From assembly GCF_027111255.2 (NCBI RefSeq), contig NZ_CP114285.2:2914001-2978000 (forward strand): a stretch of 64,000 nucleotides of DNA, given 5' to 3'. Under the pieces are notes generated by a model. The model was not told the origin of the DNA. It saw nothing but the letters and a program-made list of their open reading frames with translations, and ran no database searches. The DNA comes from Flavobacterium flavigenum. GTDB taxonomy: Bacteria > Bacteroidota > Bacteroidia > Flavobacteriales > Flavobacteriaceae. Position numbers and translations under genes: made by a program. Positions 1-8,147 of this stretch are shown one piece after another. Each line of letters starts with the position of its first letter. The first letter of the stretch is position 1.

Positions 1-527
1 AAACGGGCACCTTTTCCTTTGTAAACGGGAAAACCTGCTCCGGTAATTTTTACACCCAATTCAAAATCGATGATATCATATTTTTTTACCAGTTCCCAGT
101 GTGGCTGTGCACCTTCATGTAAAACCGGAATATCTCCTTCTTCAAAAACATTCAAATTGTCATCCGGCGTTTTTCCTTCAGGAACGATATCAGCCGGAAG
201 ATTTGGCAAAGTGTATAATTTATTGGTCAGTTCAGCTGCTAAAGCTTCTGCTTTTTCGCCCAGTTCTTTGCTTTTTTCTTTTAATGAAACCGTTTTTTCT
301 TTTAAGATTGCCGCTTTGGCTTTCTCACCGGCTTTCATTAACTCGCCTATGTCTTTGGACAATTTATTAGATTCAGATAAAGTGTTGTCTAATTCTACCT
401 GAGCAGCACGACGGTTTTCGTCTAGTTGCACCACTTCTTCCACAACGCTTTTAGCATCGATATTTCGTTTTGCTAAAGCCCTGATTACTTTCTCCTGATT
501 TTCTCTAATAAATGCGATTTGTAACAT
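1..527 (-). CDS. serS: Seryl-tRNA synthetase, N-terminal part (gene runs off the left edge)
   Basis: Charges tRNA-Ser with serine in the cytoplasm. Read on the minus strand the frame stays open from the ATG at 525-527 to the window edge, about 175 codons. It begins MLQIAFIRENQEKVIRALAK and continues as a long charged helical stretch, the antiparallel coiled-coil tRNA-binding arm of class IIa SerRS (about residues 30-100). It then enters the catalytic domain with HEGAQPHWELVKKYDIIDFE and GAGFPVYKGKGARF, a conserved SerRS block. The class II motifs 2 and 3 lie outside the window. The next gene to the right is on the same strand but separated by 190 bp that include a repeat remnant, so serS probably has its own promoter. 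Confidence 0.95.
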   Translation of the reverse strand, partial: MLQIAFIRENQEKVIRALAKRNIDAKSVVEEVVQLDENRRAAQVELDNTLSESNKLSKDIGELMKAGEKAKAAILKEKTVSLKEKSKELGEKAEALAAELTNKLYTLPNLPADIVPEGKTPDDNLNVFEEGDIPVLHEGAQPHWELVKKYDIIDFELGVKITGAGFPVYKGKGAR

Positions 528-567
528 AGCTTGGTTTTTATAACTATTGTATTTTTTATAACGGAAG

Positions 568-575
568 CAAATTTA
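568..575 (-). promoter_or_regulatory. Candidate -7 box for serS
   Basis: On the minus strand TAAATTTG fits the Bacteroidota -7 consensus TAnnTTTG, about 40 bp before the serS ATG. A TTTG at 600-603 could serve as the -33 box, but the 24-bp spacing is longer than usual. Inferred from consensus only. Confidence 0.3.
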
Positions 576-636
576 AGGAAATGTTTCCTAAGATTACGAC
601 AAAGTTTTAGCGGAAAGAATGTATTTTAAAGGATGT

Positions 637-682
637 TTCGCAAAGTTGCACGAAGGTCACGCAAAGATTCGCGAAGTTTTTT
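637..682. repeat. CGCAAAG-type intergenic repeat remnant
   Basis: CGCAAAGTTGCACGAAGGTC is followed by CGCAAAGATTCGCGAAG and a T-run, just before the end of the neighbouring minus-strand gene. The same word set (CGCAAAG, CTTTGCG) recurs at about 29274-29320. It looks like a member of a low-complexity intergenic repeat family. No function is evident. Confidence 0.35.
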
Positions 683-715
683 TGTTAAGGAACTAAAATT
701 TAGAAATTCAAATCT

Positions 716-1636
716 TTAATCATAATCCAGAAATCTATATCGGTCATCTTTCTTAAACACATAAATCTGACCGTTATATTTTAGTCTTTCGGATTCTTTT
801 TTTGTCTTGATAGTAGATTTTTCAGCGGTACCAGTATCCTCATCAGCCTCTACAGCGACTTCATATAAAAAGTTCTTTGAAACTATTAAATCCTGAAAAC
901 CGTTTGTTTCTTCATCAGAAACTATTAAACCTGTTTCTAAAGTTTCCAATTCAAAAGAGCCTCCGCCGTTTGAATCGCCTTGTGTTTTCCGGATAGGATA
1001 TTCGTATAACAATTTTTTAATTTTATTGTTTACCAATACAAGAATCGTAAATTTTTGCTGGGAATATAAGTTTACACGGCCTCCTGAAGCTTCCTCAGTA
1101 TAAAATGCAACTCCGGTTGTGTTTTCGTTTAACTGAATCAAATCTTTGAGAATATACGTTTTCGAAAACTGCATTGCTTCATTTTCATTATAGCTCAGAT
1201 TAGAATCTGTTTCCTGAGCAATGATTTTTCCGTCTGCTTTATTGACAAAAAGGTATTTTCTTTCGAGATAATCTCCCAAATCATATTCTTCTGTTTCCTG
1301 ACCGTTTTCCTCCGTATCAACCACATAAGTGATGACAAAAAAGGCTATCTCATCATTATAACTAACAGAAGTTGTTTCGCTGATTCGTAAATCAGAATAT
1401 TTGATATTTAGATTGATGGCTGCTTTTTTTAAGAGGTTCAAATCCAGTTCTTCAGACAGCAATATGCTTTCATTGTCTTTAAAAACAAGCTTTTCGACTG
1501 GTTTTGGTTTTACATTTTCAGACTGCACATCTGCTGCCAGATTGGCCTTTTCATCAATGGCTTTGTTTTTATTTTTTTCGCAGAAACTTAAAAATAAAAA
1601 AGTGCCAATGAGAATTAAGCAGGTTTTGATTTTCAT
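716..1636 (-). CDS. Putative lipoprotein of unknown function (306 aa)
   Basis: I do not recognise a family. The chosen ATG gives MKIKTCLILIGTFLFLSFCE, a short positively charged start, a hydrophobic core and a Cys at about residue 19 in an LSFC context. This fits the relaxed Bacteroidota lipobox, so the protein is probably exported and lipid-anchored. A reading starting 10 codons earlier is possible but would bury the signal peptide. The mature part is acidic (many E/D, for example EENGQETEEYDLGDYLERKY), with a predicted mixed alpha/beta body and a C-terminal RFLDYD. It stands alone between serS and a patatin-like gene. Secretion is fairly sure; function is unknown. Confidence 0.75.
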   Translation of the reverse strand: MKIKTCLILIGTFLFLSFCEKNKNKAIDEKANLAADVQSENVKPKPVEKLVFKDNESILLSEELDLNLLKKAAINLNIKYSDLRISETTSVSYNDEIAFFVITYVVDTEENGQETEEYDLGDYLERKYLFVNKADGKIIAQETDSNLSYNENEAMQFSKTYILKDLIQLNENTTGVAFYTEEASGGRVNLYSQQKFTILVLVNNKIKKLLYEYPIRKTQGDSNGGGSFELETLETGLIVSDEETNGFQDLIVSKNFLYEVAVEADEDTGTAEKSTIKTKKESERLKYNGQIYVFKKDDRYRFLDYD

Positions 1637-1727
1637 CGTTGTTGATTTTAGAATTAGGGCTTCCAAATATATAATTTTCTTACAACATCATTAAAAAATA
1701 AATTTGGCAAACATCTTTATTCAGCAA

Positions 1728-3281
1728 CTACTTATTTTCAGTCAGCAAATTTTTCAATTCTTTGGCTTTCAAAAAAGTGGCAAGACGTCCGGACAACAAG
1801 AGCATTTCTCTTTCTTCCGGTGTTATTTTTAGTTTGGTTTCAACATGGGAAGCAAATTCATATAAGATCAGAATGTTGGCTGCCGTCAATTCGTTAAACT
1901 TGTTATGAGTAAGTGTGGCCAGGATTATTTCGCCGTCTTTGTCTCGTGTAAAACTGAGTTCACCGAATTGATTTATTAAATCCTGTTTGAACTTTTCATA
2001 AAATTTCAGCCAATTACTGTAATCATCATCAGCATTTTTTAGTTCAGCCATAATTTTTTGATATGATTCATCTTTTTTCATTTTCAGCAAATGGTCTCGG
2101 AGAGTGGTAAAACCAATTATTTCATAATTTGAAACAGGTATTTTATATCTCTCAAAAGCATTTTCAATATCCCTGTCAAAAGTCATATATCGGGTCTGAA
2201 CCGTATATAAAGAAGTTGTTTCGAGCAATGAAATCAACTTGATTTTTTCGTCAGTTATGTAAGGCTCTTTTTTTCCCTGCCCCAGGCAATCAATAAATAG
2301 TGCTTTTTTGTTTTTATCATTTACCTTACTATCACTATGAAGGAGTTCCAGTAATGTTTTATACCCCGTATTATCTGAAGCACCTCCATCAATAATACAC
2401 AAAATCTTATTCTGTCCTTTGATGCCGAATTTCGTTTTTGGAAGCACGCCCGGAAAAGCAGAACTCGCCGTTATTCCATAAGTAAGCGGAAACTCGTAAC
2501 CATCGTTTACCTCATTTTCGTCTAAGCAAACCGTAGCTTTATTTGGAGCCAGGGACGAATTTATATTGAGTCCTCTTATAACATGAGGCATAAATGCAAT
2601 CCGTTCTCCGTTATTATAGGCTGTTCCGTTGGCAACCATCATTGGTAAATAAGGGGCTTTGCTGCTTTCTTTCGGAACAAAAAAATCAGACAAAAGCATC
2701 TGGGTTTTGCATTTATCAGGATTGTCAGGATTTGTGCAGTCATATTGCAAAACCTCGAGATCCAGTTGCTGGCTCATGGATATTTTATCGCCTTTTTCGT
2801 TTTTGCTATTGTTGAGCAGGGATAAAATACTAGCCGATTTATTTACATAATCCTTGTAAGCACCGGCTTTGGAAAAATAAAATTCATTAAAAGACTGGTG
2901 CCCCTGATACAGTTTATTTTTCAGGATCGTTAAATAATAACCCGCCGAATAACAACCACCTGAAACCGTTGAGAAATAATCGATTTCGTTTAAAAAATTA
3001 CGTTGAGAATTCTCTTCTTTAATTTCTTCTAATCCTAAAAGCACACCCATACTAAAAAATTGTGCCCTTGAACCTCCGCCGGAAATCGCAACTCCTAAAG
3101 CAATGTTGGGATTTTGAAACTTTTTATCACGTTCCTGAACCGATTTATACTCATTTAAAGAAACAGACGGAATCGAATTGTAATTAATCTCTGAAAAAAG
3201 ACTGATTTTATTTTGAGAAAAACCTAACCGAAAGCTAAAAAACCATACAATCAGGAAAATCGTGGAATATGAGTATTTCAT
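1728..3281 (-). CDS. Patatin-like phospholipase family protein, secreted or periplasmic
   Basis: A probable lipid acyl hydrolase. MKYSYSTIFLIVWFFSFRLG is a signal peptide that ends before SQN. The patatin fold is marked by the glycine-rich oxyanion block GVAISGGGSRAQFFSMGVL (GGG at 68-70), the nucleophile elbow STVSGGCYSAGY with Ser107, and the catalytic-Asp motif IIDGGASDN (Asp298), so the Ser-Asp dyad is present. The elbow reads TVSGG instead of the usual GxSxG; this occurs in some bacterial patatin relatives, so activity is likely but not certain. At 517 aa it has a helical C-terminal extension (about 350-517) with no recognisable domain. No operon partner is evident: flanking gaps are about 90 bp on each side. 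Confidence 0.85.
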   Translation of the reverse strand: MKYSYSTIFLIVWFFSFRLGFSQNKISLFSEINYNSIPSVSLNEYKSVQERDKKFQNPNIALGVAISGGGSRAQFFSMGVLLGLEEIKEENSQRNFLNEIDYFSTVSGGCYSAGYYLTILKNKLYQGHQSFNEFYFSKAGAYKDYVNKSASILSLLNNSKNEKGDKISMSQQLDLEVLQYDCTNPDNPDKCKTQMLLSDFFVPKESSKAPYLPMMVANGTAYNNGERIAFMPHVIRGLNINSSLAPNKATVCLDENEVNDGYEFPLTYGITASSAFPGVLPKTKFGIKGQNKILCIIDGGASDNTGYKTLLELLHSDSKVNDKNKKALFIDCLGQGKKEPYITDEKIKLISLLETTSLYTVQTRYMTFDRDIENAFERYKIPVSNYEIIGFTTLRDHLLKMKKDESYQKIMAELKNADDDYSNWLKFYEKFKQDLINQFGELSFTRDKDGEIILATLTHNKFNELTAANILILYEFASHVETKLKITPEEREMLLLSGRLATFLKAKELKNLLTENK

Positions 3282-3365
3282 TTTGGCTTTTAATAACTAA
3301 TTCACTGATAGCGAATTTACAAGAAAGTTGAATACAATAAAAATAACCCTAATCGAAATATACAA

Positions 3366-3908
3366 TTAAGAACGCTTAATCTCATGTCCTGTAAATTCTT
3401 CCAGCACAGCAAACATATCGTCTACAGAAAGAACTTCAAAATCCGGATGGCTTTTTAAGAAATTTGCATTGAGTTCAGTTAGGTTTTCATCAAATTCGAA
3501 AAATGCATTGTTATTGAGCAAATCCCTTGTTGGATTAACCCCTTCAAACTTACCGTTCAAGAATTTACCGATTTTCACACTGCTCAGTAATTTAACCCTT
3601 TTTGCCTGTGCCTGAAATAATTCTAAATGTTTTTCGGCTCCAATAAGCGCAAGACCTTCTTCGATAAGTTCATTCAGTTCTTTATTCCAGCGGGAATCAT
3701 ATACAAATTTAGCAAAGTTCCCTTCCGTATATTTTGAAGTGTAATAATCCAGGTAATAACTTAGCAACGCATCTTCATGAATAAACTCGTCATCAACACC
3801 TTCTTCGCGCATTAAATTGATTACCGAAATATTAGAATTAATTATATCCTGCGGATTACCAGCGTTAATTGCCGTTTCTGAAACTATTATTCTGCCGAAT
3901 TCTTCCAT
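3366..3908 (-). CDS. DMP19/DUF4375-like protein (180 aa)
   Basis: Soluble and mostly helical, with no signal peptide. The central block YLDYYTSKYTEGNFAKFVYD followed by a helix and GLALIGAEKHLELFQ resembles the DMP19 (DUF4375) pattern, where an nGGf/EGNF motif precedes an F-rich helix and an aromatic-containing repeat. The acidic C-terminus ends EVLSVDDMFAVLEEFTGHEIKRS. DMP19-type proteins are poorly understood (one was described as a DNA mimic), so no function is claimed. It is followed, on the same strand but upstream in transcription, by the 55-aa basic gene about 70 bp away. Family call from pattern memory only. Confidence 0.65.
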   Translation of the reverse strand: MEEFGRIIVSETAINAGNPQDIINSNISVINLMREEGVDDEFIHEDALLSYYLDYYTSKYTEGNFAKFVYDSRWNKELNELIEEGLALIGAEKHLELFQAQAKRVKLLSSVKIGKFLNGKFEGVNPTRDLLNNNAFFEFDENLTELNANFLKSHPDFEVLSVDDMFAVLEEFTGHEIKRS

Positions 3909-3976
3909 TTTAATTGTGTTTAAGGATTGTTTGCAAAGTTGGGTTAAAATAAAACTGGAGAGAAATATATTTTGGT

Positions 3977-4144
3977 CTATATGTTTTCCCCTTCATTACT
4001 CATTTCGTTATTCATTTTGGCAACCAGGGCTTTCAAACGTAAGGCTCGTTCTTTTTTCTCCTCCTGAAGTTTAGCTTTTTTGCGGTTTAGCAGTTTAGTA
4101 TGCAGCGCCTTGTTTTTAGTGTTTTTTTCAGGTCCTTTAGCCAT
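3977..4144 (-). CDS. Small basic coiled-coil protein (55 aa), easily missed
   Basis: An ATG at 4142-4144 opens a 55-codon frame ending in TAG at 3977-3979. The product starts MAKGPEKNTKNKALHTKLLN and ends NNEMSNEGENI. About a third of residues are K or R in the first 45, spaced as one amphipathic helix (KLLNRKKAKLQEEKKERALRL). No cysteines, signal peptide or known domain are seen. It lies upstream of the DMP19-like gene in the same orientation, so the two may be cotranscribed. The regular helix pattern and clean start and stop argue for a real gene, but there is no homology evidence here. Confidence 0.6.
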   Translation of the reverse strand: MAKGPEKNTKNKALHTKLLNRKKAKLQEEKKERALRLKALVAKMNNEMSNEGENI

Positions 4145-4200
4145 GATACAAATGTTTTTGCAAATTTCGCGTAAATAATGATACGATTGGTAATATATTT

Positions 4201-4284
4201 GGGCGTTTCCCTCCGGGCCGGGCTTTCGGCTTTATCTTTTGCATTGCTTCGCCTGCAAAAGGATACCGCCCTCTATCCCTAACG
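4201..4284. repeat. Dispersed extragenic palindromic repeat, copy 1 (inverted)
   Basis: A GC-richer island in AT-rich intergenic DNA. Read on the minus strand it runs TTAGGGATAGAGGGCGGTAT, then CCTTTTGC, a short loop, GCAAAAGATA and a GCCCGG-rich tail. The layout GATAGA / ATCCTTTTGC / GCAAAAGAT / CGGG is shared with 9045-9120 and, in decayed form, with 24421-24480. It can fold through TTTTGC/GCAAAA. It separates the small basic gene from the Shedu gene. Confidence 0.6.
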
Positions 4285-4370
4285 CAGTTTCGTTTTCATA
4301 AGCAAATATCATTTTGTGAGATTATTTTGAAACAAAAAAAAGAGTATTTTTAGCATAAATCAGAAAAAAT

Positions 4371-5549
4371 ATGACGGTAAAAGAATTTGAAAATCAATTA
4401 AAAGAATCTTTAATAAACTATTATGAGTTTACACGTAAAAATATTTTTAACAACAACATCAAATCTATAAATCAGCTAACTTACAATTCCCAAATTAGAA
4501 TCGGAGAAACCAACGAGCACTTTATTGTTGAATTATTAGGAGCTAAAAACTTCTACCCTGAAATCGGAATTTCGTTAAGTACAAGAGCTGTTGAAACCGT
4601 AATTTCAATTAATCATTTTATTCTCGGGTCGAAAAAAAACTTTGATAATGATATGGCAGTTTTAGATTTTTCAGGAAGTTTTTGCAATATAACAGGAATA
4701 CATCTTTCTTCCGCAAAGGATATTAAAGAGACGGAATCAAGAATTGGAATTAAAATAATTAAAGATGGAATTAGAAAAGAAAAATCAACTATCCCTCTGA
4801 AATTTGATAAAAACTCTAATAATTCAATAATGCAAGAAGTAGATCTGCTACGAACAGAATCTTCAAGAATTTATTACAGGTACATTAAAACATTAATAAT
4901 AGTTGAAAAATCATATACATTAATAAATTTTAAAAACTGGTTAGAAAATAAAATCAAAGAGAAATGGGATTTAAATCATTTTATTGGCATTAACCATAAT
5001 AGTAACCACAATACTCTATCAAAAAGTTTATTCAGTCTTTCTGAACAAAATATTTCTGAACGAATTATAGATAAATTTATAAGTGACCATGTTGAACAAT
5101 TTGCAACATCAATGGGATATAAACGTGCATTACCACAAATAAAACTTAAATGGAAAGATAAAAATGATAAAGATCCTTCCGAAAGTATTCCAGATTATAT
5201 TGTGGAATCAAAAGACGGTTATTACCATATTATAGATTTAAAAAAAGGTTTTTTAGGAAAGGATCTTGTGAAGGGTAAAATTGGAAGAAAGCGCTTCATA
5301 GATTATGTATGTGAACTAATTGCACAATTAAAAAACTACGAAAGATATTTTGACAAGCAAGCAAATAGAGATTATGCAAAATCTAAATACGGGATTGAAG
5401 TAAATAACAACATTAAATTGATTGGAATTGTCGGTAATTATTATGAATATAACGAAGAAGAAGTTGCTCAGGTATTGGATCAATACGATGAAAAAATATC
5501 AATTATAAGTTATTTTGATTTAGCTTCCTTGATTAACAATATGAAATAA
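4371..5549 (+). CDS. Shedu-type anti-phage defence nuclease (SduA/DUF4263-like)
   Basis: A stand-alone defence protein of the Shedu type, which restricts phage with a PD-(D/E)xK nuclease domain. The C-terminal third carries the core: ESIPDYIVE with Asp275, then HIIDLKKG with Asp289 and Lys291 as the (D/E)xK pair, then the helix ELIAQLKNYERYF with Gln319, which matches the Q/Y-rich helix after the motif in DUF4263. The rest (about 1-230) is the variable N-terminal part, as expected for Shedu proteins; I recognise no domain there. The gene is visibly richer in A/T than its neighbours, sits alone between a palindromic repeat and a thioredoxin gene, and looks acquired. The acid in the DxK position is Asp rather than the more common Glu. 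Confidence 0.85.
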   Translation: MTVKEFENQLKESLINYYEFTRKNIFNNNIKSINQLTYNSQIRIGETNEHFIVELLGAKNFYPEIGISLSTRAVETVISINHFILGSKKNFDNDMAVLDFSGSFCNITGIHLSSAKDIKETESRIGIKIIKDGIRKEKSTIPLKFDKNSNNSIMQEVDLLRTESSRIYYRYIKTLIIVEKSYTLINFKNWLENKIKEKWDLNHFIGINHNSNHNTLSKSLFSLSEQNISERIIDKFISDHVEQFATSMGYKRALPQIKLKWKDKNDKDPSESIPDYIVESKDGYYHIIDLKKGFLGKDLVKGKIGRKRFIDYVCELIAQLKNYERYFDKQANRDYAKSKYGIEVNNNIKLIGIVGNYYEYNEEEVAQVLDQYDEKISIISYFDLASLINNMK

Positions 5550-5596
5550 CAGAATTAAAAAAATATTATTAAAGCAAAAATATAACCACAAAACCC

Positions 5597-6091
5597 ATGA
5601 AAAAAACGATACTAATATTAACCAGTTTATTGGTCTTAAACGCTTTTTCACAACAAAAAAGACTTTGGGCAAAATCAGTAATCAATCAAAAAGCACCTAA
5701 ACTGACTGTTGAAAAATGGCTTTCGGACAAACCAGAAATAAAAGGAAAATTTGTACTAATCGATTTCTGGGCAACATGGTGCGGCCCGTGTAAAAGAGCC
5801 ATTCCTGAATTAAACCGTTTTAAAACAGAATTTCAAAATGATTTGGTCGTTATTGGCATCAGTGACGAAACAAAAGAAATTGTAAACAGCCTTACCACTC
5901 CCAAAATTGAATATTTTAGTGCCATTGACACAGGACGAACTATGTATGATTCTCTGGAAATACAGGGTATTCCGCATTGTATTTTGATCGATCCGGACGG
6001 AATTGTCCGTTGGGAAGGTTATCCAATACTAACCGGTTTTGAATTAACTTCAGAAGTAATAACAGATATTATTACCCGATATAAAAAATGA
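5597..6091 (+). CDS. TlpA-like thioredoxin-family protein, exported
   Basis: A redox-active periplasmic protein. It starts with a signal peptide (MKKTILILTSLLVLNAFSQQ), followed by a thioredoxin/AhpC-TSA fold: LIDFWATWCGPCKRAIPELN with Cys62 and Cys65, then VVIGISDE and the cis-Pro loop IQGIPHCILIDPDG. An extra Cys follows the cis-Pro. Length (164 aa) is normal for TlpA/ResA-like proteins, which reduce disulfides or service cytochrome maturation. It overlaps the following gene by four bases (ATGA), implying cotranscription, although the partner suggests no shared pathway. Confidence 0.88.
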   Translation: MKKTILILTSLLVLNAFSQQKRLWAKSVINQKAPKLTVEKWLSDKPEIKGKFVLIDFWATWCGPCKRAIPELNRFKTEFQNDLVVIGISDETKEIVNSLTTPKIEYFSAIDTGRTMYDSLEIQGIPHCILIDPDGIVRWEGYPILTGFELTSEVITDIITRYKK

Positions 6092-6645
6092 AACCAACTT
6101 TCTTCGCAACTCCTGAGCAATTCCGATTTTGGCTCGAAAACCATCATCAAACTGAAACCGAATTGTTAGTTGGTTTTTATAAAGTGAATACTAAAAAACC
6201 ATCCATGTCCTGGTCAGAATCTGTAGATCAGGCTCTTTGTTTTGGCTGGATCGACGGCATCCGGAAAACTATCGACGAAGAAAGTTATTCGATTCGGTTT
6301 ACACCAAGAAAAAAATCGAGTATCTGGAGTGTTATCAATATTAAAAAAGTCGAACAGCTCACAAAAGCCGGATTAATGACCGAAGCAGGGAAAAAAGCTT
6401 TCGAATTAAAATCTGAAGAAAGATCCGGAATTTATTCACATGAAAGAGAAGCTTATATTCTCGACCCTGAATTAGAAAAACTGTTCAAAGCCAATAAACC
6501 TGCCTGGGATTTCTTTGAAAAACAAGCTCCATCTTACAAAAGAGTAGTCATTCATTTAATTATGAGTGCCAAACAGCAAAAAACCAGACTTTCGAGACTT
6601 GAAAAGGCGATAACGGCAAGTGCAGAGCGCAAACGAATTTTATAA
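6088..6645 (+). CDS. YdeI/OmpD-associated (OmdA) family protein
   Basis: A cytoplasmic protein of 185 aa. The N-terminus FFATPEQFRFWLENHHQTE, then SWSESVDQALCFGWIDGIRK and FTPRKKSSIWSVINIKK are the diagnostic blocks of the YdeI/OmdA family, followed by a helical C-terminal part rich in K and R. Family members have been linked to protection against peptides or bacteriocins in other bacteria, but the biochemical role is not settled. The start ATG overlaps the TGA of the thioredoxin-like gene, so translation is probably coupled. Confidence 0.85.
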   Translation: MKPTFFATPEQFRFWLENHHQTETELLVGFYKVNTKKPSMSWSESVDQALCFGWIDGIRKTIDEESYSIRFTPRKKSSIWSVINIKKVEQLTKAGLMTEAGKKAFELKSEERSGIYSHEREAYILDPELEKLFKANKPAWDFFEKQAPSYKRVVIHLIMSAKQQKTRLSRLEKAITASAERKRIL

Positions 6646-6721
6646 AAAAAACTTAAAAAAACCTGTCGTCAGCAAACAAATAGTAACTTTATTCACTGTA
6701 AAAGTTTCATAAAAGATAACA

Positions 6722-7624
6722 ATGGAAAAAAGAAAAGCCCTTGAATACTATGTTTTAGACGTATTCTCAAACGAAAGTTATAAAGGAAATCCTCTTTCTG
6801 TTGTTTTTACTGATGGAAATTTAGACCTTCAAACTTATAAGGATATTTCTAAAGAATTTGGTTATTCTGAAACTTCTTTCGTTTATTATTCAAAAGAGCA
6901 AAAAGCATTAAATGTTCGTTCGTTTACCCCAACCGGAATCGAAATAGATGGTGCAGGACATAATTTGCTTGGAGCAGTTTGTGGTGCTTTACTTAAAAGA
7001 ATGTCAATATTTGAGGAACAATCAGAAAACAACCGATTTGTAATCATGAAACATTCCCGGATTCCGTTAACGGTACATTTCGATTCAGTTACCTATGATC
7101 CTGTTGTACAAATGCATCAAAAACCGGCTGTTGTCAAAGAAGAAATTCCTACTTATAAATTAGCTGTCGCACTTGGTTTAAAAATCGAAGATTTAGACAG
7201 CAACGATTTCGTACCGACGATTGTAAAAACAGAAGTCGCTCACATCATGGTTCCGATAAAAAACAGTCCGATTTTAAACAGCATTGTTCCGGACCACAAA
7301 CTTTTAATCGAGATTTCGAAAGAATACCAATCCGAAGGATTTTATTGCTTTACTATTTCAAATCAAAATGAAGGCAACATTGCGGAAGCCAGATTCTTCA
7401 ATCCCGTAATCGGAATTTATGAGGATCCCGCTACGGGAACTGCAGCCGGACCACTAATTGGTTTTTTGACTTCTAAAAAACAGGCAAAACTAAATACCGA
7501 ATATAAAATTCTACAGGGTGTTAAGCTAAATCAGCCTTCCATAATTGAAGTAATGAATCGCGAAAATGATATTTTGGTGGGCGGTTCTTCGATTATTACG
7601 ATGAAAGGGGAACTTTATATATAA
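6722..7624 (+). CDS. PhzF-family isomerase-like protein
   Basis: Belongs to the PhzF/diaminopimelate-epimerase fold. The N-terminal half has VLDVFSNESYKGNPLSVVF, the catalytic-Glu block FGYSETSFVYY (Glu in SETSF) and VRSFTPTGIEIDGAGHNLLG; the C-terminal half has the matching NPVIGIYEDPATGTAAGPLI. At 300 aa it is a normal length. The canonical CGHATLA motif is altered to DGAGHNLLG, so the substrate may differ from that of phenazine PhzF. No phenazine genes are nearby, so a role in phenazine synthesis is not suggested. It is followed at once by a strong bidirectional terminator. Confidence 0.85.
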   Translation: MEKRKALEYYVLDVFSNESYKGNPLSVVFTDGNLDLQTYKDISKEFGYSETSFVYYSKEQKALNVRSFTPTGIEIDGAGHNLLGAVCGALLKRMSIFEEQSENNRFVIMKHSRIPLTVHFDSVTYDPVVQMHQKPAVVKEEIPTYKLAVALGLKIEDLDSNDFVPTIVKTEVAHIMVPIKNSPILNSIVPDHKLLIEISKEYQSEGFYCFTISNQNEGNIAEARFFNPVIGIYEDPATGTAAGPLIGFLTSKKQAKLNTEYKILQGVKLNQPSIIEVMNRENDILVGGSSIITMKGELYI

Positions 7625-7657
7625 AAAAAGCGACATTTAAAGATGTCGCTTTTTTTA
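7625..7657. terminator. Bidirectional intrinsic terminator
   Basis: Perfect stem AGCGACAT/ATGTCGCT (7629-7636 with 7643-7650), a 6-nt loop, an A-run before and a T-run after. It serves the convergent PhzF-like and CDGSH genes. Confidence 0.9.
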
Positions 7658-7674
7658 TGTCCATGAATAATTTC

Positions 7675-7902
7675 TTAATTCGTTTTCATCGGAGGCAAAT
7701 CAAACGCTACAGAATCATGTTCGAAGTTGTTTCTGTGTCCGCCATCGCAAAATGGTTTATTATTTGATAATCCGCAACGGCAAAGACCAAGTGCTGATCT
7801 TCCCTGCAATCCGTAAAGAGTTCCTTCCGGATCCATAATTTCAAAATCACCTTCAATTTTGATTGATCCGTTTTTATTGATGATAAGTTTTGTCTTGCTC
7901 AT
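7675..7902 (-). CDS. CDGSH-type iron-sulfur protein (75 aa)
   Basis: A small [2Fe-2S] protein. From the chosen ATG (MSKTKLIINKNGSIKIEGDF) the cluster motif is CRCGLSNNKPFCDGGH, with ligands Cys41, Cys43, Cys52 and His56, the three-Cys one-His set of the mitoNEET/CDGSH family. A longer reading from an upstream TTG-type start would add 14 low-complexity residues and is less likely. Single-motif bacterial members are usually soluble electron-transfer or redox-sensing proteins. It is monocistronic, and its 3' end faces the PhzF-like gene across a shared terminator. Confidence 0.92.
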   Translation of the reverse strand: MSKTKLIINKNGSIKIEGDFEIMDPEGTLYGLQGRSALGLCRCGLSNNKPFCDGGHRNNFEHDSVAFDLPPMKTN

Positions 7903-8147
7903 AAAAATTATTTTTGTTGTTTTTTTGGATGACAAAGATTGCAAAATATTTCCTGAAGATTTTACTTCTAAGATCAGTTTAAACTGGTTCTATTTAAACT
8001 ATACTTTCAATTTCGACTAAAACCAAGGTTACTGATAATCAAGCTAAAGTGTAGAAATGATATCCGATTTTGAATGCATAACACCACAGCTTTGAGACAT
8101 TATTTTGTAGATTTGAGAAATCATTTATCTAAACTATCAAACCACTT

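Noticed and set aside
6722..7624. PhzF-like gene as evidence for phenazine synthesis
   Set aside because: No other phz genes nearby and the CGHATLA motif is altered; PhzF relatives are common in non-producers.
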